Shown: positions 8,484-18,637 of the stretch, in pieces
How positions within the stretch are numbered: position 1 is the stretch's first letter
Layout of the letters: the number at the start of each line of letters is the position of its first letter
Assembly (NCBI GenBank): GCA_023375785.1
Contig: SZWC01009497.1
Span: forward strand, 39,460 to 60,435
Direction: 5' to 3'
Source of the DNA: Penium margaritaceum
Taxonomy: Eukaryota > Streptophyta > Zygnematophyceae > Desmidiales > Peniaceae
Length of the DNA: 20,976 bases
Notes under the pieces: generated by a model
Databases searched by the model: none
The model's input: only the letters and a program-made list of their open reading frames with translations
Told to the model about the DNA's origin: nothing
Translations under genes and position numbers: made by a program

Positions 8484-10475
8484 GACGGAGGGCCAACGGT
8501 GACGGTGGACTCTACGGAGGCAGCCGCACGTCAGTGCTTGTGAGCGAGAAGAGCAAGGCTCGTGTCACAACCAAGGTGCACTTCAGTAAGCCCCTATGCG
8601 CTGAGGCCCAAGGTCTTTGTGCCGGGGTCCCCACTGCGCAAGCTGCGAGTAGGACGCAGGCGGAAATGTCCATCCTCACCTCATCGGTATGGCTCTGGTG
8701 ATGATGCAGCTAGAAAAGGTGGTGGACACTTATCAGACACAGACAAGACTGGTGACGTGTCAGGTGATGTCGGTCTGTCGAGTGGGCACACGGGACATAA
8801 CTGGTGACACAGACTACGCAAGGGGTGTAGACAACATCGGTGACTTTGCTACTGACACAGATGCTGGGGACACGGATCGCATTGGTGGTGCAACCAGTGA
8901 CGCAGGCTCTTGTATCAAAGGGGATGTGGGCGGAACAGTGGATGCACACAGGACAAGCGGCGGGGACAATGGAGGTGACGAAGACGACATTGGTGTGCAC
9001 GCTGGTGCGTGGGAAGGACCAGTAGCGCCCAATGTGACCGAGGCAGCGTCATCGGTCACCTCACCCCCCCTTGCACAAATAATTGTGCCACACCCAAGGG
9101 AATGCGCCTGTGGAGTGCCACCGGTGGGCAGGTCTTGAAAGGAGAGACGCTCAAGGAACAGGGAGTCTCGAGATTCAACAATGCACCGCCGACTTGGGTC
9201 CCAGAACCGCCAGGCCTTGGAGCGTGAGGCCACGCCTAGGAACGCGCAGACGTGGCCTCTAAGAGAGAACTTGGACCCTTGCTGTTGTTGTGTAAACCAC
9301 AAGTAGGCAAGGGACGCCCACACACGCGTGAGCCATAGGTCGGCATGACGTCCGTACAAGAGTTGGTAAGGGGTGTGTATGTTTGGGAGGGGGTCGTGAG
9401 GGATCCGGTTCTAGACTCACGTCATGTAGGCTATACCCTCGAAGGCAAATGCTTGAGGCATGCCAATGTATACTCGCATGGAGCGAACCACATCCTCCAT
9501 GGTGTGATTCCAACACTCAGACACACCATTCTACTATCGCGTGGCTAGGGCGGAGAGGTTGTGAAACACTCCCTCTACGGCAAAGAAGCGGTCTAGATCT
9601 CCCATGAACTCACCGCCTCTATCAGAGCGGAAGTTCAGGAGGGTATGGCCAGACCGGCGTTCAACCATAACATGCCACGTGCAAACAGGTAACGAAGCAT
9701 CGCTTTTTAAGCATAGAGTGAAGACCCACCGCATGTGGGTAAAGTTGTGTGTGATCGTCAGGACGTATCGCCCTTTGTCATCCAAGAACTTGGCGGAGAA
9801 GGGTCCCAAGAGTTCAGAGTGAACCAATTCCAGGGGCTTGAGAGCCCGTGAGACAGACAGAGGGTATGTGGTGCGGTGCATTTTGCCTTGTGCGCATTGG
9901 AGGAAACTGGTCTTGGGCGGCGCCTGAAAGGACGCTGTGTCAAGACCGAGTGCAGGTTGGGTGTGAATCAGATGATGTACAGCATCTAAGTGGACATGAC
10001 ACAAGGGTCTGTGTAGTAGACAATGATGCTCAAGTGATAGCATGCCTGTGACAAACACTCGTGCAGTGGAGGGTGCAGTGATTTTGGTGGACATGGGGCA
10101 GCCAGAGACGTGGTACAAGTCCCCTACTGCCTTGCCAGAGAGTACCACTTCAGCAGTAGCGCAAATGGAGATAGTGTCATCCTAACCTATGAATGCGACA
10201 CTGAGATCCATCTGTGTGCAGGCACGTCCACACAGCAGGCTAAGTTCTAGACCAGGCACGTACAGCACGTTTGAAATGTAGAACGGTCCAGATGGTCCAT
10301 GGAATTCCACCACCCCTTCACCCTGAACAGGAACCTCATGCCCAGCAGTCGTACGCACAAACTTCATAGAGCCAACAGGACCAAGCACCACGAAATCACA
10401 ACGACAACATGTCATGTGATGGGTGGCACCCAAATCTAGGATCCAAGTGGCATCCTTCACACGCTCAGGTGACAT
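8484..10475 (-). pseudogene. Copia A protease and integrase
   Basis: The - frame from 10,475 holds the protease: W-I-L-D-L-G-A-T-H-H-M (Asp codon near 10,436). The catalytic D-S/T-G triplet is D-L-G. After TAG at 10,182 the same frame reads the integrase. In the zinc domain L-H-R-P-L-C-H is kept, but the first Cys of the C-x2-C pair reads Phe (F-L-Q-C). In the core the first Asp position reads Glu (L-V-H-S-E-L-L-G), the F-R-S-D-R-G-G-E-F Asp is kept, and N-G-V-S-E follows two adjacent TAG codons at 9,531-9,536, where element B has Gln-Gln. The integrase C-terminal region (GSKFSLRGHVCAFLGV, SKAWRFWDPSRRCIVESRD) runs to about 9,150. The linker to reverse transcriptase (8,484-9,130) is Ser/Pro/Thr-rich and degenerate. 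Confidence 0.87.
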
Positions 10476-12543
10476 GACTGAATGACTACCAACAGTGCAG
10501 ATAGTGGGAAAAGGTGGCTCATCATACGGCTACTGAGCCCCACAGACGACACGTGACTGTGACTCATCAAGCCACGACAGGTCATTGTGACCTACGCACA
10601 CTACGGCAAAGACGGCAGACAGACCAGCATCATCACACGCGATGAATGACTCCACAGACTGAACAGCACACTGTGCCCCACCGTCACCAACCTGACCTCA
10701 CGTCACGGACTCGACAGACCCAACTGTGGGACCCTTCGGCTCAGCCAATGCACTCACACCTCCCTGAGTGGTGAGCCGGAGAAGCTGGAGGAGCTCGGCG
10801 ATGTCATTGGCCTGTGTCGCAAGCTGTTGCTCTAGAGGTGACAGGCTGCTGGTGTTGTCTACGCCTTCATCAGCTGCTAGTGGAGACTACATGTCAGTCG
10901 CTGCTACGTTGTGTGTGGAGGCATGCTCATGTTGCTTGAACGCCCGTTGCAGACCTTGTGCAATCCTTGTCCAATTCCTGAGGAGCTTGCACTTAGTGTA
11001 GCTGTGCACTCCCCTACACAGCTACACTGAGTGCACAGCTACACTGAGTGCAACATTCCCATTGACGCACCCTAGCCAGATTTGAAGTTGCATATTCCTT
11101 GCCATCCTTGGCACCCCTCCAGCTATTTCCTCCCTTCTTCCCTTGAAACTGCCGCAGCTGAACTAGTTGTTGTTGCAGTAGTCGTCATCGACTCTGGTGA
11201 TAAGGGGAAGGAAGGGGAGAAGGCGCGTGATGCCTGGAAAACTATGACGGCTACGGCGGATGCACCATGGCGGCCGTCATTTGCTCCTCCAACTCCTACC
11301 ACGTGTAAGAAGTGCTCCGTCACCCATGACAGGAGCAAACCCTTGTCAGCCATCTCCTGAAAGCTGCTCATGCTAAATTTGTCAAAAGTCTTTGCGTACT
11401 CACGCCTAATGCCGATCCTGATGGTGTTGAACGCCATGAGTTGGCCTGGCCCATGCTTCCCCAGGGCCCTGTACAGTCGCATCACTCGTTGCCAGTAGTC
11501 GGTCGGTGCCTTGTGTCCACCCTAGCGTAAGGAGTTGAAGTCTGACTGCTATTGTGACGTTGTTGCCATGGCCGCGCTTTCAAAGAGCATAGTTGCTAGC
11601 TTCCAGGCGCCTCGTGGGTCAGGTCCAACACTAGTGTAGGGATCACCAAGGAAAGGTTTGAATTCAAGGGTTTACTCCTCGGGGACAACCTTCAAGACAC
11701 CGTACGCGTTGCGGGGGGCGGTAGCCGTCGACTGGGGGTCTGTAATCTGGTACTTGATAGTGTATTACGGATACACCCCCTCAGTGATCGCTGACATACG
11801 GAACCGTGGCTCCCAAGTGGTGTAGCTATCCTCCTACTGGTAAGCTAGGGGTTCGGTCTCAAACCACTTGGGTGGCTTTTTTTTCCGGTAAAGCTCTAGT
11901 GACAGCTTCTTCTGGCAATGGAGATGGGGGGTCCTCCCTCAACCCTAGACTCATGCAGCAACTGATGCTCTAAGGACGATAGGTATGTAATTACCTTGGG
12001 CTTGTTACTTGGGCCAGCTTCGCCGAAAGGTGCTGCTTCACATGCCAAGCGGGTTCGACGTCATTTTTCTCTCTCTGCGAGGCGTATGCATCGCATGCCT
12101 TCCTTGTCATTGGCATCTTTGTCCGACAGTGGATGGTCGTCGGGCGAATCAGCATTGAACGCCCCTAACACTGCATCTCCGTCAGTTGCAACCGCACTCT
12201 TGACTGCCATCTTGCCCTTGCACAGTACATCACGTAGTAGCTTTTGCTGCCGCTCCTGCTATTCCAGCAGCTGCTGCTACTGTTTTTACTGCTGTTGTTG
12301 CTGTTGTGGCTGGAATGTGTCCCGAAATAGCCTGAATAAATTGGCCATGTGCTTGGCCGTCTTTTCAGCCTACTAGGCCTATCGCTCACGTAGCTTGTGC
12401 TGACAGCATGCTAGTGAGCTAGGGCTAGACGGGGACTCGTCCCGCATTGTGCACAGTGTGCCGCCACTCACACGAGAGGCGGCAATGACCGCGTCCATAG
12501 TGGAGCCGGCGCTGTTGACTCCGATGGGTATATCCTTGGACAT
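10476..12543 (-). pseudogene. Copia A gag (capsid/nucleocapsid)
   Basis: The ATG at 12,543 (MSKDIPIGVNSAGSTMDAVI) opens a - frame that can be followed, with stops, through a Gln-rich segment near 12,280-12,320, a charged segment ending near 12,070, and capsid-like stretches: GPDPRGAWKLATMLFESAAM near 11,560-11,630, then APTDYWQRVMRLYRALGKHG and MAFNTIRIGIRREYAKTFDK. The second group aligns with the element B segment TDYWRRAMRLH. A zinc-knuckle remnant (C-R-G-V-H-S-Y-T-K-C) lies near 10,990-11,020 but is disrupted by a duplication. The C-terminal part (10,480-10,980) matches the element B region between knuckle and protease, e.g. LLRLTTQGGVSALAEPKGP. More than ten in-frame stops, several at Gln codons, abolish function. 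Confidence 0.75.
10995..11050. repeat. Fold-back and 17-bp tandem duplication in copia A gag
   Basis: AGTGTAGCTGTG (10,995-11,006) is the exact reverse complement of CACAGCTACACT (11,017-11,028), with a 10-nt loop. The unit CACAGCTACACTGAGTG occurs twice in tandem (11,017-11,033 and 11,034-11,050). The structure sits in the zinc-knuckle coding region. Confidence 0.92.
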
Positions 12544-12579
12544 GATGCTGCCGTAAAGTGGTGAACACTATCGAAAACA

Positions 12580-12880
12580 GTTTTGGCAGTGTGCACCCTA
12601 CCCTAGCGGGCGTGGATTGTGTGATGGGGTCTTTTGCAACGTGAAGGCAACTTCGATGACCCCCCCTCCCCCCGCTACCGAAAAAATTCGGCAACATTTC
12701 CCCTACCCCAGTGGGCGTGGGAAATATGACGAGGTATGTTTCAGCCTAAAGGTCACCAATGGTCCCCCACCCAACACTTCCAAAACAAATTGGCAGCTTT
12801 TCCCCCGCACCAGTGGGCGTGGGAAATTAGGGAGGGTTCGTGAAGCAGTCTTCTGTACCTCAACCACCCCCACCCAACCG
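12580..12880. repeat. Diverged tandem repeat of about 103 bp in the copia A leader
   Basis: A block resembling TTGGCA...CCCC.ACCCCAGTGGGCGTGGGAAAT recurs with its GGGCGTGG core near 12,607, 12,712 and 12,813, a spacing of about 101-105 bp. Units are diverged; a partial unit follows with CCCCCACCC and a partial one precedes. Confidence 0.75.
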
Positions 12881-12939
12881 AAGAAGAGAGGGGAACCAGG
12901 TTAGAAGGGGGAAGGGTAGACCATAGGAAGGGTAGATGG

Positions 12940-13480
12940 CTGCTGTTGCCGCCGCAGCTGCTAGTGTTGCTACTGCTACTACCACTTGTGGCCGTCATCA
13001 CTGGCTATTGCTACAACACAATGTCACAGTCCTGTCGAAGCTGCTATCACAGCCGTGATTTGACAGCTCTCATTATGGTTACTGCTTGCTGTTGTGGCTG
13101 TCCACAGCTATGGCTTCTAGCTGCTTCCGCCGCACCTTGTTGCATGCCTTTGTCGTTGTAGTCACTGCTCCACGTAGCTGCCGACGATGGTGCTGCAACT
13201 GTGCCACTGTGGCTGCTACCCGCTGCTGTAGCCGCGGGCTAAGCGGCCATCACTGCTGTGACTACCGGCTGTTGCGGCTGCTGGCTGCTGTTGCCGCACG
13301 TCGTTGCTTGCTGCTGCCGCTGCTGTAGCTTTTGTCGCTGCTCCGCACGGCCGAAGGCAGGGGTGCTTTGGCTTGACCAATGCGGCCGAGCCAATGCGTC
13401 TGTCGCCCGCGACTGCCGCTGACTGCTGCTGCCGAACGCCATTGCACCCTGCTGCCGCTGCAGTAGGTGCTTTGCGACTG
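12940..13480. repeat. CTG/GCTGCTGCCGC-rich low-complexity leader segment of copia A
   Basis: Between the gag start and the primer-binding site the sequence is dominated by imperfect CTG, TTG and CCG triplets (CAG-rich on the element sense strand). All open frames here are Cys/Ala/Ser- or Gln-rich with no domain. I treat this as untranslated leader or expanded triplet sequence. Confidence 0.65.
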
Positions 13481-13577
13481 CTGCCGCTGCAGCTCTTGAC
13501 CCGGGCAACTGCGGATGTGCCCTTCTAGGACCTTTCCGCGTCTCTCATGTGCAAAGCGACGAGCTTTGGCTCGTCCC

Positions 13578-13589
13578 GCTCTGATACCA
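13578..13589 (-). promoter_or_regulatory. Primer-binding site of copia A (initiator tRNA-Met)
   Basis: On the - strand this reads TGGTATCAGAGC, the complement of the 3' end of plant initiator tRNA-Met and the standard plant copia primer site. Its orientation agrees with the - strand gag and pol of element A. Confidence 0.9.
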
Positions 13590-14190
13590 AAATAGAGACT
13601 CCTAGTCCCTCTTCCCTTGCACATTTGTGTAGAGCACCACATTGTGGTCAAAACACAACTGGCTATGTCCACAACGGACGAGTGTGCAAGGAGTACAAGT
13701 CAGAACAGTGGAGTGAGGGTGAGTGAGACCTACGGGGTGGAATTCGCTAGTCGATTCCACATGTCGGCCAACGAGAGAGAGCTTGCCGGCACTCCCTAAA
13801 AAAGACTCTCGGGATAACTCGTCTCACGTTACAACTTGCCCACAACCTGAGTTTTGGTCTATCCTGTTCCTATCTAAACTAACACAATCTCACAAGCAAG
13901 ACTAAACTAGGTCACCAAGGCATTGCAGTTCACACACAAAGATGGAGAAAAGTGGATTGTCTTGAGATCAGACGTGAGCTATCCAAGAGGAGAGTAGCGC
14001 TGACGTGAGTGTGTCAGAGGCTGCTCACCAACTTTCGGACTCGCGTCTGCTCCCCCAAGTCTCCCATACTCTCTGCCTCCTCAGGGATCTGGAAGGCAAC
14101 GGAAGTGAGCCGAAAGGTCACAATAAGGACACAACAACACTACCATCATCACCATTCTACGTGTGCTAACGTGCCAGGACATCGCGGCTA
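13590..14190 (-). other. Candidate 5' LTR of copia A
   Basis: It lies just upstream (- strand) of the primer-binding site, where the 5' LTR must end, and is non-coding. No second copy exists in the window because the element's 3' end is missing, so the LTR cannot be confirmed. No clean TG...CA ends are visible next to the primer site (the strand reads CTCTATTT before TGG). A possible TG start on the - strand is TGTCCTGGCACG near 14,180. Confidence 0.45.
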
Positions 14191-14202
14191 GGGGGGGGGG
14201 GG
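14191..14202. repeat. Poly-G run of 12: left target-site side of copia B
   Basis: Twelve G residues immediately precede the TG end of the copia B 3' LTR. Six G residues (19,045-19,050) follow the outer end of its 5' LTR. Copia elements make 5-bp duplications, so GGGGG on both sides fits insertion into a G-run. Confidence 0.8.
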
Positions 14203-14847
14203 TGAGAAGGTGCATCGAAGCTTCCTAGCCACACTCCCGTTGACCAGGCGTCAGTGCGTAGTCAGACGGTGACGACAGTCACAAGTCGTGCACGTAACGG
14301 CAAGGGTTTGGCTTGGGGACACAAGGCAAAGTGTCTGAATGCTTCATAAGCATTTGCAGAGAAAGATAACAAATGACAGGTCCATGGCATAAATACCTGC
14401 CGCGGCGCACAGCGGGTGTCGCATGCGGCGGTCCAAGAGCTGTCCTAAAACCGGCCCAAAACCACTGTTTTGGCCGTAACTCTGCGCACACATGTCAGAA
14501 TGATGCGCCGTCTGAACCTAGACGTGCAAAATCTTGAGCCGGACGCTACGACTGGTCACACGCAAAATTCCGGCATCAATTTGTGGAAGGACAATGCAAA
14601 ACATGCAGATCGGCCTCAAGAGCATGTCCAACGAGAAAACTCTAGCGTCTGCAGAAAAACTGCAGAGTACCCCAGCAAGCACCCGGGACGTCATGGCAGC
14701 CGCCTGGTGGCTGCTGGCGGGTGAATCCACCAACCATCAGTGCTCCGGCGCCAGCTGGGCCCGCATGAGGGATCTGCATGAGCATGGACACGGCCGAGTG
14801 GTCACAGTAAGCTGTACAAACGGACGGAAACAGCTCACATCACAACA
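14203..14847 (-). repeat. 3' LTR of copia B (645 bp)
   Basis: On the - strand it starts TGTTGTGATGTGAGC at 14,847 and ends GATGCACCTTCTCA at 14,203, giving TG...CA ends. Positions 14,441-14,847 align without gaps to 18,638-19,044 with about 26 mismatches counted by eye. The remaining 238 bp (14,203-14,440) have no direct copy at the 5' end, except the final 20 bases, found inverted at 18,606-18,625. Confidence 0.88.
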
Positions 14848-14854
14848 CTCCCCC
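14848..14854 (-). promoter_or_regulatory. Polypurine tract of copia B
   Basis: The - strand reads GGGGGAG directly before the TG of the 3' LTR, the position where plus-strand DNA priming occurs. It is short and preceded by mixed sequence, so the call rests mainly on position. Confidence 0.65.
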
Positions 14855-14945
14855 ATGACCCGATGGTACGCATGTCCATACGCATGCAGAACTGACACAT
14901 GTGCACAACTAGATGTACAACAATCCATGCTCACACACCCCAATC

Positions 14946-16200
14946 TCAGCCACTCTCAGGCAAGGGGCGTAGCCCAACAGAACGAATGGCCACCATGAAC
15001 TTTCCACCCGCAAGCGCCTTGTTCGAGAAGTCAGCTCGTTGCATGTTCGTGCCGACCCAGATGACAGAGATTACCTGTCGCTCCACAAGATCACGCACAA
15101 AGTGATGCTCAACAGCAATGTGCTTCGTGCGTGCATGAAACACACCAGAGTTTTCTACGATGGCAAGAGCACTCTGGTTGTCACAGCGTAGAACAATGCA
15201 GGGCACAAACTGACGCAACTCACGAAACAGACGATGCAGCCACACCGCCTTAGCAGCCCCAGCCCCCAGAGCAACATACTCAGCCTCTGATGAGCTACGT
15301 GTAATACAACCCTGCTTGCCACTGCTCCATGACACAGCGGTGCCACCAAGCAGAAATACGTAGCCTGTCCGGCTGCGCCCATCAGGACTCCACACCCAGT
15401 CGCTGTCTGTGTAGCCGTCGACTACTACCGAACACTGCCGTCGAAAGCATAATCCGAGGTACGGTATGGACACCACGTACCGCACCACTCGCACAACAGC
15501 ATGAAGGGCTCTCGCCCGAGGACACTGTGAAAACTGTGCAAGGAGGTTGATGGCAAAGGTAATGTCGGGTCGTGTGGTAGTGGCCTAGTACATCAAGGAG
15601 CCGATCAGGCGCAAGTACAGGGTCACGTCCACTGTCTCCCCCAGGTCTGCGGGATCATCCACCTTCAGAGTATCCTGCCCGTCAGGTGTGATGGGGGTGG
15701 AGGCTGTAGGAACTGCACCCAAGACGTCAGCAAACCGCTCCCCCACAACATGGGTGTAACGTACCTGGTGTAACAAGAGTGTCCGTCGCTGGCGATCACG
15801 CACGATCTCCATCCCGAGAAACACAATAGTAGACGCAAGATCCTTCATCCTGTAGGCAGCCTGGAGAACTGCCTTGGCCTCCTTCACGGCCTCCATAGAA
15901 GGAGACGCAGTCAGGAGGTCGTCCACGTAGACTAGGATGGCAGTGAAGCTGTCAGCTGTCCGTCTGAGAAAGAGGGACGGGTCAGCATCACTCTGTGCGT
16001 AACCGGCACGTGTCAGTGTACCAGTGATCTCCAAGTTCCAACACCTGGGTGACTGTTTCAGGCCGTACAAGGCCTTCCGCAAGCGCCAGACCTTGTCACC
16101 GACCTCGAACCCAAGTGGCTGGACCATGTAGATCTCCTCCTCTAAGGTGCCATGGAGGAACGCGTTGTTCACGTCCATCCGCAGGACTAGTCTCCCTCAT
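14946..16200 (-). pseudogene. Copia B reverse transcriptase (C-terminal part) and RNase H
   Basis: Makes DNA from element RNA and degrades the RNA. The frame enters at RLVLRMDVNNAFLHG (Met at 16,178), with conserved IYMVQPLGFE, LRKALYGLKQSPRCW and the intact catalytic YVDD (residues 84-87 from that Met). After GSLMY comes TAG at 15,585-15,587, where element A has Leu (TTG). The same frame continues ATTTRPDITFAINLLAQFSQ and into RNase H: DGYTDSDW, SSSEAEY, RCDNQSA and HARTKH carry the expected acidic residues. The natural stop is at 14,946. The N-terminal third of RVT_2, present in element A at about 8,180-8,440, is missing here, and a TGA lies just upstream at about 16,199. One nonsense codon plus this deletion make it non-functional. 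Confidence 0.92.
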
Positions 16201-16260
16201 CCGCCGGGAAGCCACACAGGTAGGAACGTGGTCGACGGCCAGCGACAGAATGCTGGACAA

Positions 16261-18590
16261 GTCGCGGTAGGTGAGAGTCTCAAAGAAGAGAGCATCTCGA
16301 GACTCGACAATGCGATGGCGAGCAGGGTCCCAAAACCGCCAGGCCTTCGACCGGGGGGAGATGCCGAGGAAGGCACACATGCGTCCCCGAGGTGAGACCT
16401 TAGAACCCTGCTGGTCCTCGGTGTACCAGACACAAGCGAGAGACCCCCAAACGCAAGCGAGACGGAGATCAGCGTGATGGCCAAACCACAGCTCAAACGG
16501 CGTGACATGGTCTGGAAGCGGACCATGCGGCAAGCGGTTCCAGACCCACGTCATGTAGGAGAAGCCCTCAAAGGCAAAGGACTGCGGTAGACCGCACTCA
16601 GACCGCATATTGCAAACCGCATCCTCCATGGTGCGGTTCCAACACTCAGACACACCGTTCTGCTGTGGTGAAGCAGGGGCGGAGAGCTGGTGAAAGATAC
16701 CGTGCTCGGCGAAGTAGACATCCATCTCGCCCAAGAACTCGCCACCATGATCTGAACGGAATGTGTGCATAGTGTGACGAGACTGACGCTCAGCCATCAC
16801 AAGCCACTGGCGGACTGCCAATGCGGCATCGCTCTTGTGGCGTAGGCTGTAGACCCACCGCATCCGCCTGAAGTCATCAGTCAGGGTGAGAACGTATCGA
16901 CCCCGATCAGAGAGGGACTCTACTGGGAGAGGGTCGAGAAGGTCCGAGTGAACCAACTCAAGTGGGCGCAGTGCCCGGGAGGAGGAGTCAGGGTAAGAGC
17001 AGCGATGCATCTTACCCTTGGCGCAAAAAAGACAGTCGGTCTTGGGCGGCTTCTCAAAAGAAGCTGCGTCAAGACCGAGGGCTGGCTGAGTACGAATGAG
17101 CTTGGACACAGTGTCCGAGCTCACATGGCAGAGGCGACGGTGTAACAAGCGCTGGTGTTTCGGAGAGCGAACACCAGTGACAAACACTCGCGCGGAAGGG
17201 GGAGGGGAAGGAGAAGCAGAGGGAGTGCAATGAGACACACGATGCAGGTCATCAACAATAGAGGCACGAAGCACAACAGCACGTGTGTCAAGAGCAGTCA
17301 CTATGGCAGAGTCAGCAGAGTGCTCAATAGTGAGGCCCATCCTGGTGCATGCACGAACAGAGAGCGGGCTGAGCCCAAGAGCAGGGACAAAGAGCACATC
17401 AGAAATATACAAGGGTCCAGACGGACCATCGAACCGCACAATCCCAGCTCCCTGTACAGGCAATGACTGACCAGACCCTGTGCGAACAGACCGAACAGAC
17501 GCAACGGGACCCAGCACAACGAAGTCACTGCGACGACAGGTCATGTGATGAGAGGCCCCATAGTCAATAATCCAGGTGCCACTCGGCTCAGGACCAGACG
17601 TCGAAACTGAGCAACGTGCCACAGAACACTCTGCCTCTGTTGGGCGCTCAGCAGAGGACTCGGAACAACGACGGACAACACGAATTTGTGACTCGGCAAG
17701 CCAGTCGATACTGTCAGGTCCATCCTCATTGTAAGCCACCATAGCTCCACCACAAGCATCATCACGAGCAACAGACGCAGTAAGACAAGCTGTGTCGGGA
17801 CCACTCGGCTGTGACAACACACTCGCACCTCCCTGAGTACGAAGCGCCAGCAGCTGACGAAGCTCTGCGATCGTGCGATCCCAAGGGTCCACCTCACTGC
17901 TGCCGCCTGATGAAACGGGTGCGTCTACAGCACTCGTGATCGCGGCGCGCCCAGTCCGTGTGTCGCTCGAGGAAGTCCGCTGTGCGTGCGCCATCTGGAG
18001 GCCGCGCATGATCCAAGTCCAGTCAAGTGGCTGCTCACACTCTGTGTAGCGGTGAGCACCTCCATAGTTGTAACAGTGGACAGAACGTCCATTGCCACCA
18101 CTCGTCGGCTGCTGCTGCTGCTATTGTCCCTTTCCGCGTCGCTTCTTCCCCTTCTTTCCCTGTGCGGCCGCTGCAACGCCCTGAGTGTGGCCGCTCGGAG
18201 TAGAGGAGGAGGATGAGGCGGTCGAGGTAGGGCTGGTGAGCAGGGACAGAGGCGTAGGAGGCATCGCAGTCACTACTGCAACCACTGGACTCTGCTGATG
18301 AGCGACGGCAGCCTCATGAGCCGATGTGGCCTGGATGAAGTAGTGATGGGCCCAAGGAAGCAGGTGTAGTGACTCTGACGGCTCAGAGAGAGTCACACGA
18401 CCGAAGCCCGTAAAGAGCTTCACGTGGTCCAAATGCGCTCCCATCATGATGGTGTCGAGCGCCCACAACTTCGTCCCGCCACCAGTCCCAAGGCGTGTGT
18501 GAAGGCGCATCGCGCGCCTCCAGTAGTCAGTTGCGGGCTCTGTGAGGCCTTGGCGGAGGGAGTGAAACTCACGTAGTCCGGCCGCCCTCG
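16261..18590 (-). pseudogene. Copia B gag (C-terminal), protease and integrase
   Basis: One - frame runs from about 18,590 (LREFHSLRQGLTEPATDYW, then MRLHTRLG at 18,510) through a Lys/Arg-rich stretch to TAG at 18,121, then Gln repeats and a zinc knuckle reading C-Y-N-Y-G-G-A-H-R-Y-T-E-C, in which the second Cys is Tyr. From Met 18,009 the frame is open. The protease is at residue 149 (W-I-I-D-Y-G-A-S-H-H-M; D-Y-G in place of D-S/T-G). The integrase zinc domain has H290, H295, C326 and C329. The core has D356, D420 and E455 with exact D-35-E spacing. The GKM-type C-terminal region ends SKAWRFWDPARHRIVESRDA. Similarity stops at residue 583 (about 16,261), after which the frame runs out of phase into reverse transcriptase. 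The integrase alone looks intact in its key residues. Confidence 0.92.
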
Positions 18591-18605
18591 TGGCACCCAG
18601 TAGTC

Positions 18606-18637
18606 AGCTTCTATGCACCTTCTCATGGTATCAGAGC
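18606..18637 (+). other. Inverted LTR end plus primer-binding site in copia B
   Basis: Positions 18,606-18,625 read AGCTTCTATGCACCTTCTCA on the + strand and match the terminal 20 bases of the 3' LTR (which lies on the - strand) at 19 of 20 positions. TGGTATCAGAGC, a perfect copia primer site, follows at 18,626-18,637. The block thus reads LTR-end then primer site, but opposite to the - strand element containing it. GCTCT is shared with the LTR sequence at the breakpoint. Confidence 0.85.

Larger units (their letters stand above)
7385..14190 (-). mobile_element. Ty1/copia retrotransposon A, degenerate and 3'-truncated
   Basis: On the - strand, from high to low coordinates: candidate 5' LTR (13,590-14,190), canonical primer-binding site (13,578-13,589), a leader of about 1 kb, gag, protease, integrase, reverse transcriptase, and the first few residues of RNase H. 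Integrase before reverse transcriptase defines Ty1/copia. Coding similarity ends at about 7,385 within RNase H, so the rest of RNase H, the polypurine tract and the 3' LTR are missing. Its proteins are clearly related to those of element B (same motifs and linkers) but more decayed. The upper boundary is approximate. Confidence 0.85.

Noticed and set aside
13086-13528. Cys- and Ala-rich frames on both strands
   Set aside because: They are produced by imperfect CTG/CCG triplets in the copia A leader; the Cys spacing is irregular and not a finger.
14386-14398. Possible TATA-like box in the copia B LTR (TATTTATG on the - strand)
   Set aside because: The match to a TATA box is weak and no transcript start supports it.
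14279-14998. Several overlapping frames in the copia B 3' LTR, repeated at 18,667-18,994
   Set aside because: The duplication of the frames is explained by the LTR pair; no protein family is evident.
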